Assembly: GCF_963576615.1 (NCBI RefSeq)
Contig: NC_088708.1
Location: forward strand, 52,315,196-52,379,195
Direction of reading: 5' to 3'
Source: Watersipora subatra
Taxonomy: Eukaryota > Bryozoa > Gymnolaemata > Cheilostomatida > Watersiporidae
DNA length: 64,000 nucleotides
The position numbers and the translations under genes are program-made. Positions 44,313-56,800 of this stretch are shown here, one piece after another; within the stretch, counting starts at the first letter, position 1; every line of letters begins with the position of its first letter. The notes below the pieces were generated by a model that did no database searches, was not told the origin of the DNA, and saw only the letters and a program-made list of their open reading frames with translations.

Positions 44313-44631
44313 CCTCATTTTCCTTAGCGATTTCAAACACTACAATATATTTGCTAAGTTGTGATCTGACATGTTATATGCTTTGACTGCAGTAAATGGT
44401 TTGCTTTCATAATACTTGTATATAATTTAAAATGAAGTATATCTATTGAGATTATAAAACTTATAAAATGAATGTAATTGGGATGGTTTAAAATCATATT
44501 AAAGACCAAATATAAATACGCAGATGCTATAGATACAATTCTGTACATCGTAAACCAATCATTTTCAAGGTTAAAGATGAAAAGATTATAAAAAGGTGTG
44601 AAAGAGATACATACACTAGTGTGATATGAAA

Positions 44632-44813
44632 TCACACCATCACATCAGGTATCAGATATTGTTTCTGCCTGAGCAGCTCCTTCAGTCTCTCATTCAACTG
44701 TGAAAGTTCAGTCTGTCGGTTTATTTTAATGTATTTACCTGTCGATATGGAAACACGAGATATCCAATCAGGAAGACACTCCAACAGATAGTCCACATGC
44801 TTCTCTACCGAAC
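44632..44813 (-). CDS. CDT1 exon 10 (terminal)
   Basis: Acceptor cctttag; encodes SVEKHVDYLLECLPDWISRV, then KYIKINRQTELSQL to PDVMV and TGA. LLE-LPDW is conserved in CDT1 C-termini. Confidence 0.93.
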
Positions 44814-47800
44814 CTAAAGGACATCCTCATTGTTATAATTTACATGCAATTAATCCTGTCTTACAGCTCTGTAACTTACAAAATCGAATTTTTGTTCATG
44901 GAATTGAAAACAAAGCAAATCAGTGACTTTTAACAAAAAGACCCATGGACAACTTTGCCCTCTCCTACGGTTGGTCTCTAATCATAAAATACAAATTACC
45001 ATAGCTAAACAACAATATCTCATAGCGTACTTTGTTAGCTGACAGACACATATCTGCTAACAATATTTAATCTAAGGACTTTATACCTCGCAGAATACAG
45101 AGAATGTACTGGCCTAAAGTTATTTACTTACGTGCCCTGCATCCATCTTATTCTCAAACATTGGCATTGCGAAAGCAAAACATCTTTTACTCAAGAATTA
45201 TTTGCAATTCTATTGTTCATACTAGTATGTTTGCCAGTGCCATGCACTGTGAGAGATCGTAATGAGTAATCAGTACATGTATAATTATCCAATGACTGAG
45301 TATTAGCTAGAGTTGCCCCAATTTTGGTATCGGAATTGGTATCGGTGCCGATATGAGTGTTAAGTATTTGAATCGGTATCGGCCGATCTTTCCTTAAAAA
45401 TCTGAAACTTCCGATATTTTTTACAGATCAACTATTTAGCATAAAACCGTATTTTAGCCTGCTACACTAATAAAAATCATCAGCTGCAAGTTCCTTACGT
45501 TTACCTAATGAATTTCAGGCCTGCCACACAATTTATTTCATGTCTATAGCCTGATCAACACAGCTGAGGAACCTTTTTGCTTTAGTCAGGACGTAATCAT
45601 AAAGTGTGGTATTTCCCAATTACAGCGATAAGATTTATTGCAGCCAATCACGAACAAGATAACAAAGATGAGAGACAAGAATGCGGTGTAATATGTCTAT
45701 TTACTAGCATTACGAAAAATCGTCGAGCGGGGCAAGCAAAACAACAGCTTGTCACAATACGCACTGCACCTGATGCATCAGCTGCACAGAAAGGGAGTTG
45801 TTCTCTCACGTCTATACGGCTTGGCTGCGATGTTGTCGGTCGCTTCATTGGTAATCAAAACGGATTTAGCGCAAAAATTTATGTAGAAAAATATAAAATA
45901 AAACCTCTTAACCAGAGCCCAGTCTCTGCGGTAAACTTTAGTAGAACCTAAGAACTTAGGCAACAACAGCAACTAAACATGTCGTTTTTGTGCGCTCAGT
46001 CAGTTTTATTTGTTCGTATTGATTTTATTTTTAATTTATTTTATTCTTAAGTTCTACTAAAGTTTACCGCAGAGACTGGTCTCTGGTTAAACGTCTCTAT
46101 CTTATTTTTTAAAATAAATTTTTGCGCAAAATCCATTATGATTACCAATGGAGCCACCGACTTAACATCGCAGCCAAGTCGCATAGACGGAAGAGAACAA
46201 CTCCCTTTCAGTGCAGCTGATGCATCAGGTGCAGTGCATATTGTGACAAGCTGTTGTTTTGCTCAGCCCGCTCGACAACTCCGCAAAAACAACAGTTTGT
46301 CAAGACAGGCTAGGGCATCTCTAGGGGTAGCACGCTTATTTTTTAATCCAACACCCCGAGTTCGATTCCCGTGTGGAGAAATCTTTTTCCCTAACACAGT
46401 TATTATTATAGTAAAGATTAGTCTAATATTTTAGCCGAAAAATAAAAGAAGAAAAATACCGACCTTGACTAATAGATGACTTATAGCTGTCGGTCAGTTT
46501 TACAATTACGCTATCTTCTCCTAGCGCTGCCTTCTTTTCAGTGATGAAATGTCTGTTTCAGGCTAAGGAGCAAACCAACTGAAGAACTAATTAAATTTAA
46601 ATCAAACCAACAATACTAGTGCCTTCTCCCCAGTCATATAATAATGTACGACGTAAAGGATACGACCTGAGAATTTTAATCATTTCGGGAAGTCGACCCA
46701 ATATTGCAATTTCTTGTTCTGTTGTCTCATCCCTCAACATTGCTGCCTTCGCCTTCAGAGATTCCTTGGCTCTGATCTAGACAGAATCAAAGAAAAATGG
46801 TTTTATAAAATTTAGTAGAAATTTTCAAAATAAAATTTTTCAGGCCTCATGGACACATGAAAACTGCCAACCATTTTCATAGGGTGCATCCCTACATTGG
46901 TACCTCAGGGTCAATCAAAGTCTCCATGATTCATCGATTGGTTTTTTTTATAGCAACACTCAAAATATGTGAAAATAGTAAAATTTGACCACAAAATTTG
47001 AAAACCTGGCCTTGCAAACAATTCACCAATGCACAAAATCAGAAGTCTTAGAAAAATTCAGCAACTATCAGATGTATCTGGTAATTCTCAACTAGAAGGG
47101 ATTCAAGTCTTATAGCGAACTGTGAGGTAAAATCATTTAAATTCAAGTGCAAATGTAAGCAACTTATTAGCACAAGGTAATACCTTAAAAGAACATATCA
47201 ATTACAATTCTGTAATAATACAATTCTATAATAATAAAATTTGATAATAATATAATTCTATAGTTGGTTTACAACTATATAATAAGAGCTTAAATTGTAT
47301 GCAAACTTGCATATCTTCCTCTCTAATGTTAAGGAATTCGGTGGCATACAAATCTCTCTGTCAGTATAAAAACGCCTCTATGATTCCATCTTCAAAGGAA
47401 TAATAACTCTCATAGTATCTTCAAAACATGAAAATACGGTAAATATTGTTATTAGTCAGCAGTCTGAAAGTAAGGAGATTACAAAACTAGTACTCAATAG
47501 GTATAATATTGAACAAGGAATACGAGATTAAAACTACCACAAAACCCATGCAGCCACCTTGCCATGGTTTGGAATATTTGTGCTTATATTTGTTGTGCGT
47601 CATGATCTCTCATGCAATCATGATGTTCAGGCACGCTAGTAGAAAGCAATAAAAGATTTGCCGGTTTAATAATTATGTCTACAACTATTCCATAGTATCT
47701 ATCAGCAAAACTGGTTAGATAAAGTAGCGGTTCTATCAGCAAAACTGGAGTTTCCAAGCTTAATTCCAGCGTGGAGTGGTTTTTTATTAGCATATATGTC

Positions 47801-50800
47801 TCAGTTGCCATCATGCCTACAGGCAACAACAACTGATACATGTATGTCTCAGTTGCCATCATGCCTACTGGCAACAACAACTGATACATGTATGTCTCAG
47901 TTGCCATCATGCCTACAGGCAACAACAACTGATACATGTATGTCTCAGTTGCCATCATGCCTACAGGCAACAACAACTGATACATGTATGTCTCAGTTGC
48001 CATCATGCCTACTGGCAACAACAACTGATACATGTATGTCTCAGTTGCCATCATGCCTACAGGCAACAACAACTGATACATGTATGTCTCAGTTGCCATC
48101 ATGCCTACAGGCAACAACAACTGAAACATATATGTCTCAGCTGCCATCATGCCTACAGGCAACAAAACTGATACATATATGTCTCAGTTGCCATGCCTAC
48201 AGGCAACAACAACTGATACCAAAAAAGAGCAATGACTTACTCGGTCAAGCAAAGCTGATGAAATTCCTGCCGTCTTGTTCAAAGCAGAGGAATTCGCATC
48301 GAGAGTTGGCTTGATGCCAGCGGCAGCCTTCTTAACATTTAACTTGTTCTCTTCTGCTGTCTTTTTCAGATTTCGTAGATTATTTGCCTTTTCTGTGGCA
48401 TCGGCCACCTTGAGCAGAGCCTGCTCCACCTAAATGAGACAAAATGCACCTGCAACAATAAACCCAGGTGATTCGGAAGAAAGTGCTCAATTTAGATTAC
48501 CGGTATATCTACTCTGACACACGGACACACTACGTCTGACACACTAGGAGTTGCCTTATTACCTGTTAATAGGTTCTGTATACAGTTGAGCAGATACTAG
48601 TAGCAAATGTTCAGAACAAACAAATAATCATGATACCAAGGAAGTTCACTTTAGGGCAGACAACAAGTTTGTCTGCATAGGATGTAAAACCATGAGTGGT
48701 AGTGAGTCAATACTAGGGAGGACTAGATGGTGTAGCGATGAGTTCGCTGTCGACTGTGTGAGCGAATGTAAAACCAGAACTGTTAGTGGGACAGAACTAG
48801 TGATGACTAGTCATTTTAACAGACCGTGGTGTCGACAGTGACCTTTGTGTCAACAGTGACCGTGGTGTCTACAGTGACCGCGGTGTCGACAGTGACCTTA
48901 GTGTCAGCAGTGACTGTGGTATGGACAGTGACCTTGGTGTCAACAGTGACCGTGGTGTCGACAGTGACCAAGGTGTCTACAATGACCGTGGTGTCTACAG
49001 TGACCGTGGTGTCTACAGTGACCTGTGGTGTCTACAGTGACCCGTGGTGTCTACAGTGACCGTGGTGTCGACAGTGACCTTAGTTTCGACAGTGTCTGTG
49101 GTGTCGACAGTGACCTTGGTGTCAACAGTGACCTTGGTGTCCGCAGCGCAATAGAAAATATAAAACTTGAGCTATTTTCATGCCACTTTAAGAATACCAA
49201 TGTGTCCAGTGATAGATCATCATGTGTGCCGATAAAGCACAGATATAACTACCTGCACATCTATTCTGAAACACCAGAAGGCGGTTGATCGGTGCAGGTG
49301 TTAGACTGTTAGTATTCGAGGCTAAATGCAGCGAGTTCGAATCCCACTTATAACAATCTTTTATCTCAACCTCCAACTGTGGCTTCAGACAAATGGACAG
49401 ACAGACATGGCTCATTATAACAGAGCAGGTGAAAGCCCGGCGTTTCACGAGTAATAAATAAGTCTTCACACAGTAAATTTATTTTTATTTAACATGCAAA
49501 GCATTAACCATTCTAACTTTCCAATTTCATATCATGAGAAAAGTGTTTTATACAGTTTAAATAAATTATAAGAAAAATAAAAAACTGTAAAGGTTTTCAA
49601 ATGTGAAATAATTAGCAATTACTGGCTGCATAAAGTCTGTTTTGCAATGATTACAATGAAAAGTGATTTGGTAATGATACAATTAATGCGAACTGAGAAA
49701 ACCAAACAAACATCCTGAATATGTTGAATCAATGATAAAAAATTGTGCATAGAAGTGTGTGTATAGAAAAGGTTACTGTTCCAGCAGAAGCTATCCATCA
49801 AAACTTTGAATACGACGACAACGGTACCTCTCGACTCTGGTACAAACGAAAAAATGAGATACCGGACTGTCTTTGTCTGACAATACAGAAAGAGAATGTA
49901 GAGGCAATTCCTACTTGAGATAATACAACTGTCCACGTGAAAAGTATTTAGCCTTTACAGATTTAATGATCGAATCATAGGAAAAACCAGAAACAGGAGT
50001 GTAAAGGTTCGGCCACACGTAACGAATTATTCGTTCAATCTGACCGAATCCACGAATTTCACAGAATTCACAGATTTATTCTGCCGAATATCATAGATTC
50101 GTCTGAGCTGTGCATGCACACCGAATTCGTTAACGAAACGCTTTTAATTGGCTAACCAATTTTTTTAGCGAGCACAGTTCTAGTAGCTTTGACAAGTGGT
50201 ATAGTCCAAGACACGTACGACGACCCACAATAAAAGTATGACCGCGATATGACTTGATACATATGATGCAACGATCTATATGCGCTATTGTTGGTTCTCT
50301 CTCGTTGGTTCACCATGACAGGAACTTCCCATCGTGTATCCAGAATTTTCTTTTAGATGTTTTAGAAACTATGAATTATTTCTTTTTCAATAATAATAAT
50401 TTCTTTTTATGCAGCAAAAGCTCCGTCGCAAAAACAGTCGCTATCTCTAGCGCATATAGGCAGTTGCATCGTATGTTTCAAGCCATATCGCGGTCATACT
50501 TTTATTGTGTGTCGTCGTACGTGTCTTGGACTATACCACTTGTCAAAGCTACTAGAATCGTGCTCGCTAAAAAAAATTGGTTAGCCAATTAAACGCGTTT
50601 CGTTAACGAATTCGGTGTGCATGCGCAGCTCAGACGAATCTTTGATATTCGGCAGAATAAATCTGTGAATTCTGTGAAATTCGTGGATTCGGTCAGATTG
50701 AACGAATAATTCGTTACGTGTGGCCGGACCTTAACGGCACATTTGAAAATGACAAGCACACATTTAGCGTGAGCAATCGGGATAAGGATAAATAACGAGT

Positions 50801-53800
50801 TGAGAATGTTACAAATGGCTTAGCCTAGCATTTATAAGCAGACTGTGACTTGAATGCCACGAGTTAAACGAAATACATTGTTCATTAGATTTTAATAGCT
50901 ATGCTGGACAGACCAATGACAACAAACTGAGATAATTATATATATGGATTAGCTTTAAGAGATAGACTTGTGTTGAATTGCTGCAGTGACATTTGCTTGC
51001 TTAACGATAACAAATGTTTGTCCAGACAAAACATGAGAGTATACAATGTAGGAATTGACACTGTCCAACAAAGCTAAATTTTATGAATATTTTCATGCTC
51101 ATATAAGTGAAAGCAGTAACAACAAGCAGACAATCTCTTCAGCAATAATGCTTGTCTCTGTTTTTATAAACTGCATGAGAAATTAAGTTTTCAAGAATTA
51201 TTAAATGAATGGATGTTTGACAATATATGAGAATGAGTGAAAGGAATCCTCATGGAACTTTAAAAAATAATCAAAGGTTTCATATTCTATGGTTTTAAAT
51301 GAGTAAATATTAAACCTTTTTTATAGCATAGAAGCTCATTATCTTAATAAAAGATCGCTAGGAGTTATTCTACCTGAAGGACGTCTCTGTGTTTGTCAGC
51401 ATCCATACTAATCCAATGTTATGAGGAGTTGTCCTATCTACGGGGTTACATGGCATCCCTACAACTCTAATTTAGTAACTACTAAGATGATAAGAATATT
51501 TCTGTAAGACACCTTAAAATAACCCAAAAGAAGTGGCGCCAATGTCAAGGCAGAACTCCGAGAGCCAACCTGCCTGCCTAGCACAGATCAACACAAGCCT
51601 ATTTAATATTTCAAGTTGAAGAGAATGTTCATGTTTATTGCGCAATATTGTGTTGCAGTAAGTCATGAAGTTATTTAATTGCATAAAATTAGCTTCCTGA
51701 ATTGTTGAAAACAATAATTCACCAGCTCTCTAAGAAGAATTCTCTGATAGAAAGTTCTTTGTTAGCTTACAGTTCCACGGTTTCTCGATAAGTCAAACAA
51801 TTCAACTTTTTCTGTCCATATTATTTGAACTTTACCAACCATGGAAAGGGTCAAAAGGAAAAGTGAATCTCATACCTTGCGTGGAACTTTTCCCCGAGCT
51901 TTACTCAGCACATCTTTAGCTGTAATGAGCTCCTTCTCCGCCTCAGGTGCCTCTGGAAGAGGAGAAGGTTGCACCTCCGGCACCTCCTCCAGCAAGAACT
52001 TGGGATGCCACCGGGTCAGCTTCTGAGAATCGACTTTGACTGCTGGTTTTAGCTTCTCCAAAAAGCTCTGTAAACATTAAAGTTATTTAAAAAATCATAT
52101 ATAAACTGTAGTGATACATTTATTAGAGATAACAATGCACTTCTAAACATTGAGAATTCAACAATATCAACACATATCCTACACACCAGTTTCAGAAATA
52201 TAAAATGCTGAGTATCACATTAAACTTTTTATTTGTTGTATTATGATTCCGCAATCCATAATTTTGATAACTTTCAACAAACGGCACCACCACCAAACAT
52301 AGTAAAGACATACATTTAACATAAAACAAATGATTGAATTACCAAAAACCGTGGCAGTTAAATATGAGTTATTATCGCCGGAGCAACTCAATAAACAAAG
52401 GAAAGCCTTAAATATGCACCATACAACTACAGTGCACCCTCAAAATGCGATTACCCTGATATAAGATTTCTTTCTCTTACGAAGTGGAACATTATGATTT
52501 TTTACCTCACCATACAAATCTTAGTTCACCATACGAAATCAACAAAATTTTTTGGCCCAGCGCAAGTCTGGCAGTCGATATGCTTATTGCATGCGTCAAA
52601 ATAACAAAGACACCGAAAAGCCGTTCGCCGAAAATATTTTCACAATGCTTGAAAAAGACACGATGATCGGTTTCTATCAATTTAGCAATCCTCGTGTCTA
52701 AAACGGTAATATTTTCCCTTGAAAAAGTAGCAAAGTTGGAGTTGCAATCCCTTCCTACAGAAGGTCTAGTGGTGAGACAACTTCCATTAACTTGCTAACA
52801 AAAACCCACATTACGAAAATAACATCGTTCGGGTTTTCTTGCCGAATTAGGTTGAAAAACGTTTTAAAGAGGCCCGCTAAAGGCTATAGTGAAAGCGAAG
52901 ATAAAAACTGATGAGTGATAAAATTTCGTTGATAAAACATTGAAATTCAATGAAATAGTTAAAAATACATACTGAAACTTAGCCTTTAAGTGTGAGTGTT
53001 TTGTAAGCTGAACTTATTTGAAGTGAAATCAAAGGTTTTGTTATATGTACGTCTATCATGAAGGTAAGAAATCTCTACGGTACGCAATGCACAGCGCATT
53101 GCAACGTTACATTTAAATTCAGATCATAACCAATAAATACATTAAATACAATATAGTTACTTTAGGTAACTATAGTTGCTAAGGTTAACATACTATTTTG
53201 TCACTAACTTTTAATATGTACAGTACTTATATAAAACTTTGACGATTTTTCCCAGGGGATGTTTGCATTATATAATTACTATGGTTTTTATGCCCCTACA
53301 TGCGATTTTTTCCCTTTACGATGCCAACCGTGGAACGGATCAAAATTGTATCCTGAGGGTGTATATCGTAATTGTCCAAATACAGTCATACCCCGACATA
53401 TGAGTGTTCCAACAGACGAGGAATTTGAGATACGAGCAAAATTTTACCTTGAGATACGAGAAAAATTTGTGATACGAGCATAAAAGACAGTTTCTATGAG
53501 AGTATAAGAAACTTTACAAATACAAATAACGGCTTTACAAATACAGTAATGCTCTATGAGTCTGCAGTACTCGTAGAGCATTACTTATGTACGAGTGCAG
53601 GTCAGGTCCTTTACAAATACAGTAATGCTCTACGAGTCTGCAGTACTCGTAGAGCATTACTTATGTACGAGTGCAGGTCAGGTCCTTTAAAAATACAGTA
53701 ATGCTCTATGAGTCTGCAGTACTCGTAGAGCATTACTTATGTACGAGTGCAGGTCAGGTCCTTTAAAAATACAGTAATGCTCTATGAGTCTGCAGTACTC

Positions 53801-56800
53801 GTAGAGCATTACTTATGTACGAGTGCAGGTCAGGTCCTTTTCGTCTGATCAAAAAGAATTTTAAAAAACCTGCTAAAGGTGAAGATGAAAGCGAGTTGAA
53901 ACGCGAGGCACAAACACCCATGCCAGATATAGGTAACAAAAAATTAACAATAAGACAGAATTAGAATTAAGTTTAGCGTAAGACTAGATAAATGCCCGAG
54001 GTTGCACGGGTAATAAAAAGGTTTCTGCATAGAAAATTCATTTTTAATCAGGATATACATTTACTGTTCTAACTTTTAATTGAAGGTATATGTTTATTTC
54101 TGTGTGTTCCCGGGAAATGCATAATTCAAATATTCGAAAGCTCGAAGCATAGCTAAATCAGATTGTTGTAAAACATTTCTTACTTCTTATGCTACACATT
54201 TGCTCATGATTTAAAATAGCTTATAAACAGTGGCAGGTGATGTAGTTGCCATTGGCTAAGTTTCTTTACCCAATGAATTTGAGTAACTTAAGCTAGTAAT
54301 TTAAGCTAATATTTTCATATTTACTATAATAACAGCCGTGTCTGTCTGAAGCAAGTTTAGAGCATTAGGAAAAAAGATTGCACCTCACAGGAATTGAACC
54401 TCACAGGAATTGAACCGCACATTTGGACGCACAGATGTGAAGCCAAGCGCACTACCAACCACTAAGCCATGCAACCACGCTTCGGAATAATTGTGCATAT
54501 AATCATTAGACATCATGATCTCTCACGTGGCGCACTCGACTGCACGCCTGCGTATTTTAACCAAGCACTATTAAGTGGACACACAAACGATAACAGACAG
54601 ACAAAAGGCCCTTACACACTATCGTTCAAATCAACGTTTAGCTGTGCGATGGACTACAACGATTAACTGTTTTTACGTCATCACCAACGATAAGGTGTAC
54701 ACACTATGAGCCGATAAGCTGTAGATGATCACTAAACAAGAACCAATTAGAAATTACGAAATTGCATTCGTGATTTCGTGGGTCCTTTTGTTATCGTTAA
54801 TTATCTAATTATGCGATTCATCACGAGCATAGTTCTTTGCCATGCTTGCGATTATGAATTGGCACAAATCTTCATCAGACCTGTGTTCCCTGGGGCGGCT
54901 GGCCGACTGAGCCGCCCCAACTTTTTAAGATTTTTCGGCAGCTAAGTACAGTCAAACTCGAATAACTCGCCCTCGGAATAAATGTAAAATTTTATCTCGA
55001 ACACTTGGTTAACTCGAACGGATTTGTTTGGTCCGTTCCCAAGCGAAAATAAATTGCTTTAGAATACTCGACCTCAACATCATTAACTCGAACAGATATA
55101 TGCCCAACGGCTACGGGGACGGTTTTTATCGCTATCACTTTATTTCAAGCCATGGAGATAAACATCAACTTTTAGTAGTTCTTATGCGTCATTATCATCA
55201 TCGGCAAAATGTTCTTGTTAACGACTTTTATAAAGGTTTGCAAAAGGTGAAGTTTTACCAAACATCCGCTTGGCAATGGCCCATCGAAAGCGTGGAAACC
55301 TTCAGATGAACTTAAAATAAAATTGGCAAAATTGATCTTTGTTGAAACGCTCAAAAGAAAAATGTTTTTTTTTTCTGAGCGTTTTCACTGCGGTCAAGTT
55401 TAGCATATTTTAATCTGAAAACGTCCTAGCAGTCACATCACCTAAAACAAACAAATCTCAAATACCGGTAATAAAAAAATATTTAAACTTTTCGATAAAT
55501 TTTTTTAAAACTTTACATTAGAGGCCCGGTTGAGGCCCTACATGAAAGAAACCTGTTGAGGGGAGCTTACACCGCCCCCTCAAAACCCCCAGATGTTCAT
55601 AACTAGTCGCCTAACATTTGCCGCCCCAACATGCAACTAGGGAATACAGGCCTGATCTTCATAACTGTTGAAATTGTATCCGATACAGTCAACAAACAGC
55701 CAATCAAGATGCTAATAATTGCGATCATTGGTGTCAAAGTTCAACACATTGAAGGTCCATCGCATCATCGCTAGCAACAATTGCGTTGGCCGCTCATCGC
55801 AAAATAACGTCATAGCAGTCCATCCAACGTTGCGGTCTATTGCATCGCTAATAATCAATTTGAGCGATTGTGTGTACGGGCCTAAACGCCTGTTTCAGAG
55901 GTAAGATCTCCATACAGTACTGCACATGTTACATTTTATTGGAGATAATCACTAGGTAGACATTTGCTACCTTGTGAGCGTAGGTGATGAATTAGAACAA
56001 TTAAAAACGCGTTTTTAATTTTTTAATCCCGTTTTTTATATGTAAAAATAAATTTTCTGTCCAAAGACCTTTTTACTACCGGGCATTCAGCAGTATAACT
56101 ACATTTATAATCAAACTATTATTTCTGACCTAACAGTAACAGTAGCAAAATTAACATGAATTAAAAACCTTAGAATGCATTCTAAACAAGTCTGACGCAA
56201 CAATTGAAGCACTTCAGTTGCATTATTCAATGAGCCAATTATGTAAGCTCGGCGATCGCTGACATGTTTAACATGTAACCACATAATGTGAATAGAATCG
56301 GCAATATTAACCTTCAACCCATTTTATTAAAAACAATTTTGAGCCGAGTTATGATTTTAATTGGACTGTTCCTAAAAATATCAATTTTTCAGTTATAAAA
56401 CAAATCAATTTGCCATTTTAATTAGTTTAAAATTCTAGGCTGATAGCTCTGCTAGTTTCAAATTTGTACACGCCTTATCAAAGTTGATAGCGCTCAAGTT
56501 ACAAGCAGGCAACGCCGCTAACCTGGTGATGAGACTTCACGATGTCAAACAGACGTCTCCTGAAGCTCTCTTTTCTCCTTATAACTTCTCCGCTGCCAAA
56601 GACTGGCCGGCCATCTTTCCTCTTTGCCACCTGAACTGCCTTCTCTGGAACTGAAATTCATGTAAATTTCATTTGGTATTGTTTAGATCCAACAGCGCTG
56701 CTTCGAGTACAATCCTATGGAGTTGTGACATCTTAACTTGGAGCACTACCTTCCCTTGGTTAAAAGTTGACTTGCAACAAAATTCACATTACAGTTATTT

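Larger units (their letters stand above)
44815..46460. other. CDT1 intron 9, contains a hAT-like foldback element
   Basis: Besides the element at 45310-46321 and a SINE-like segment at 46322-46400, no exon is seen. Confidence 0.5.
54606..55883. mobile_element. Harbinger-like MITE (outer element of a triple nest)
   Basis: Ends AGGCCCTTACACACTATCG and AGGCCCGTACACACAATCG (complement at right), flanked by AAA (54603-54605) and AAA (55884-55886). A hAT element with its target duplication is inserted in it; without that insert the MITE would be about 490 bp. Confidence 0.68.

Noticed and set aside
45604..46434. Frames of 98-115 codons that appear related to each other
   Set aside because: They are the two inverted arms of the foldback element and match no protein family I recognise.
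47584..48314. Frames of 172-193 codons in the 48-bp minisatellite
   Set aside because: Repeat-driven frames on both strands; the real coding sequence there is CDT1 exon 7 at 48241-48429.
49275..49345. tRNA gene
   Set aside because: A B box is present, but the A box is degraded, no acceptor stem pairs and a SINE body follows. Same verdict for 32635, 46322, 54390 and 19736.
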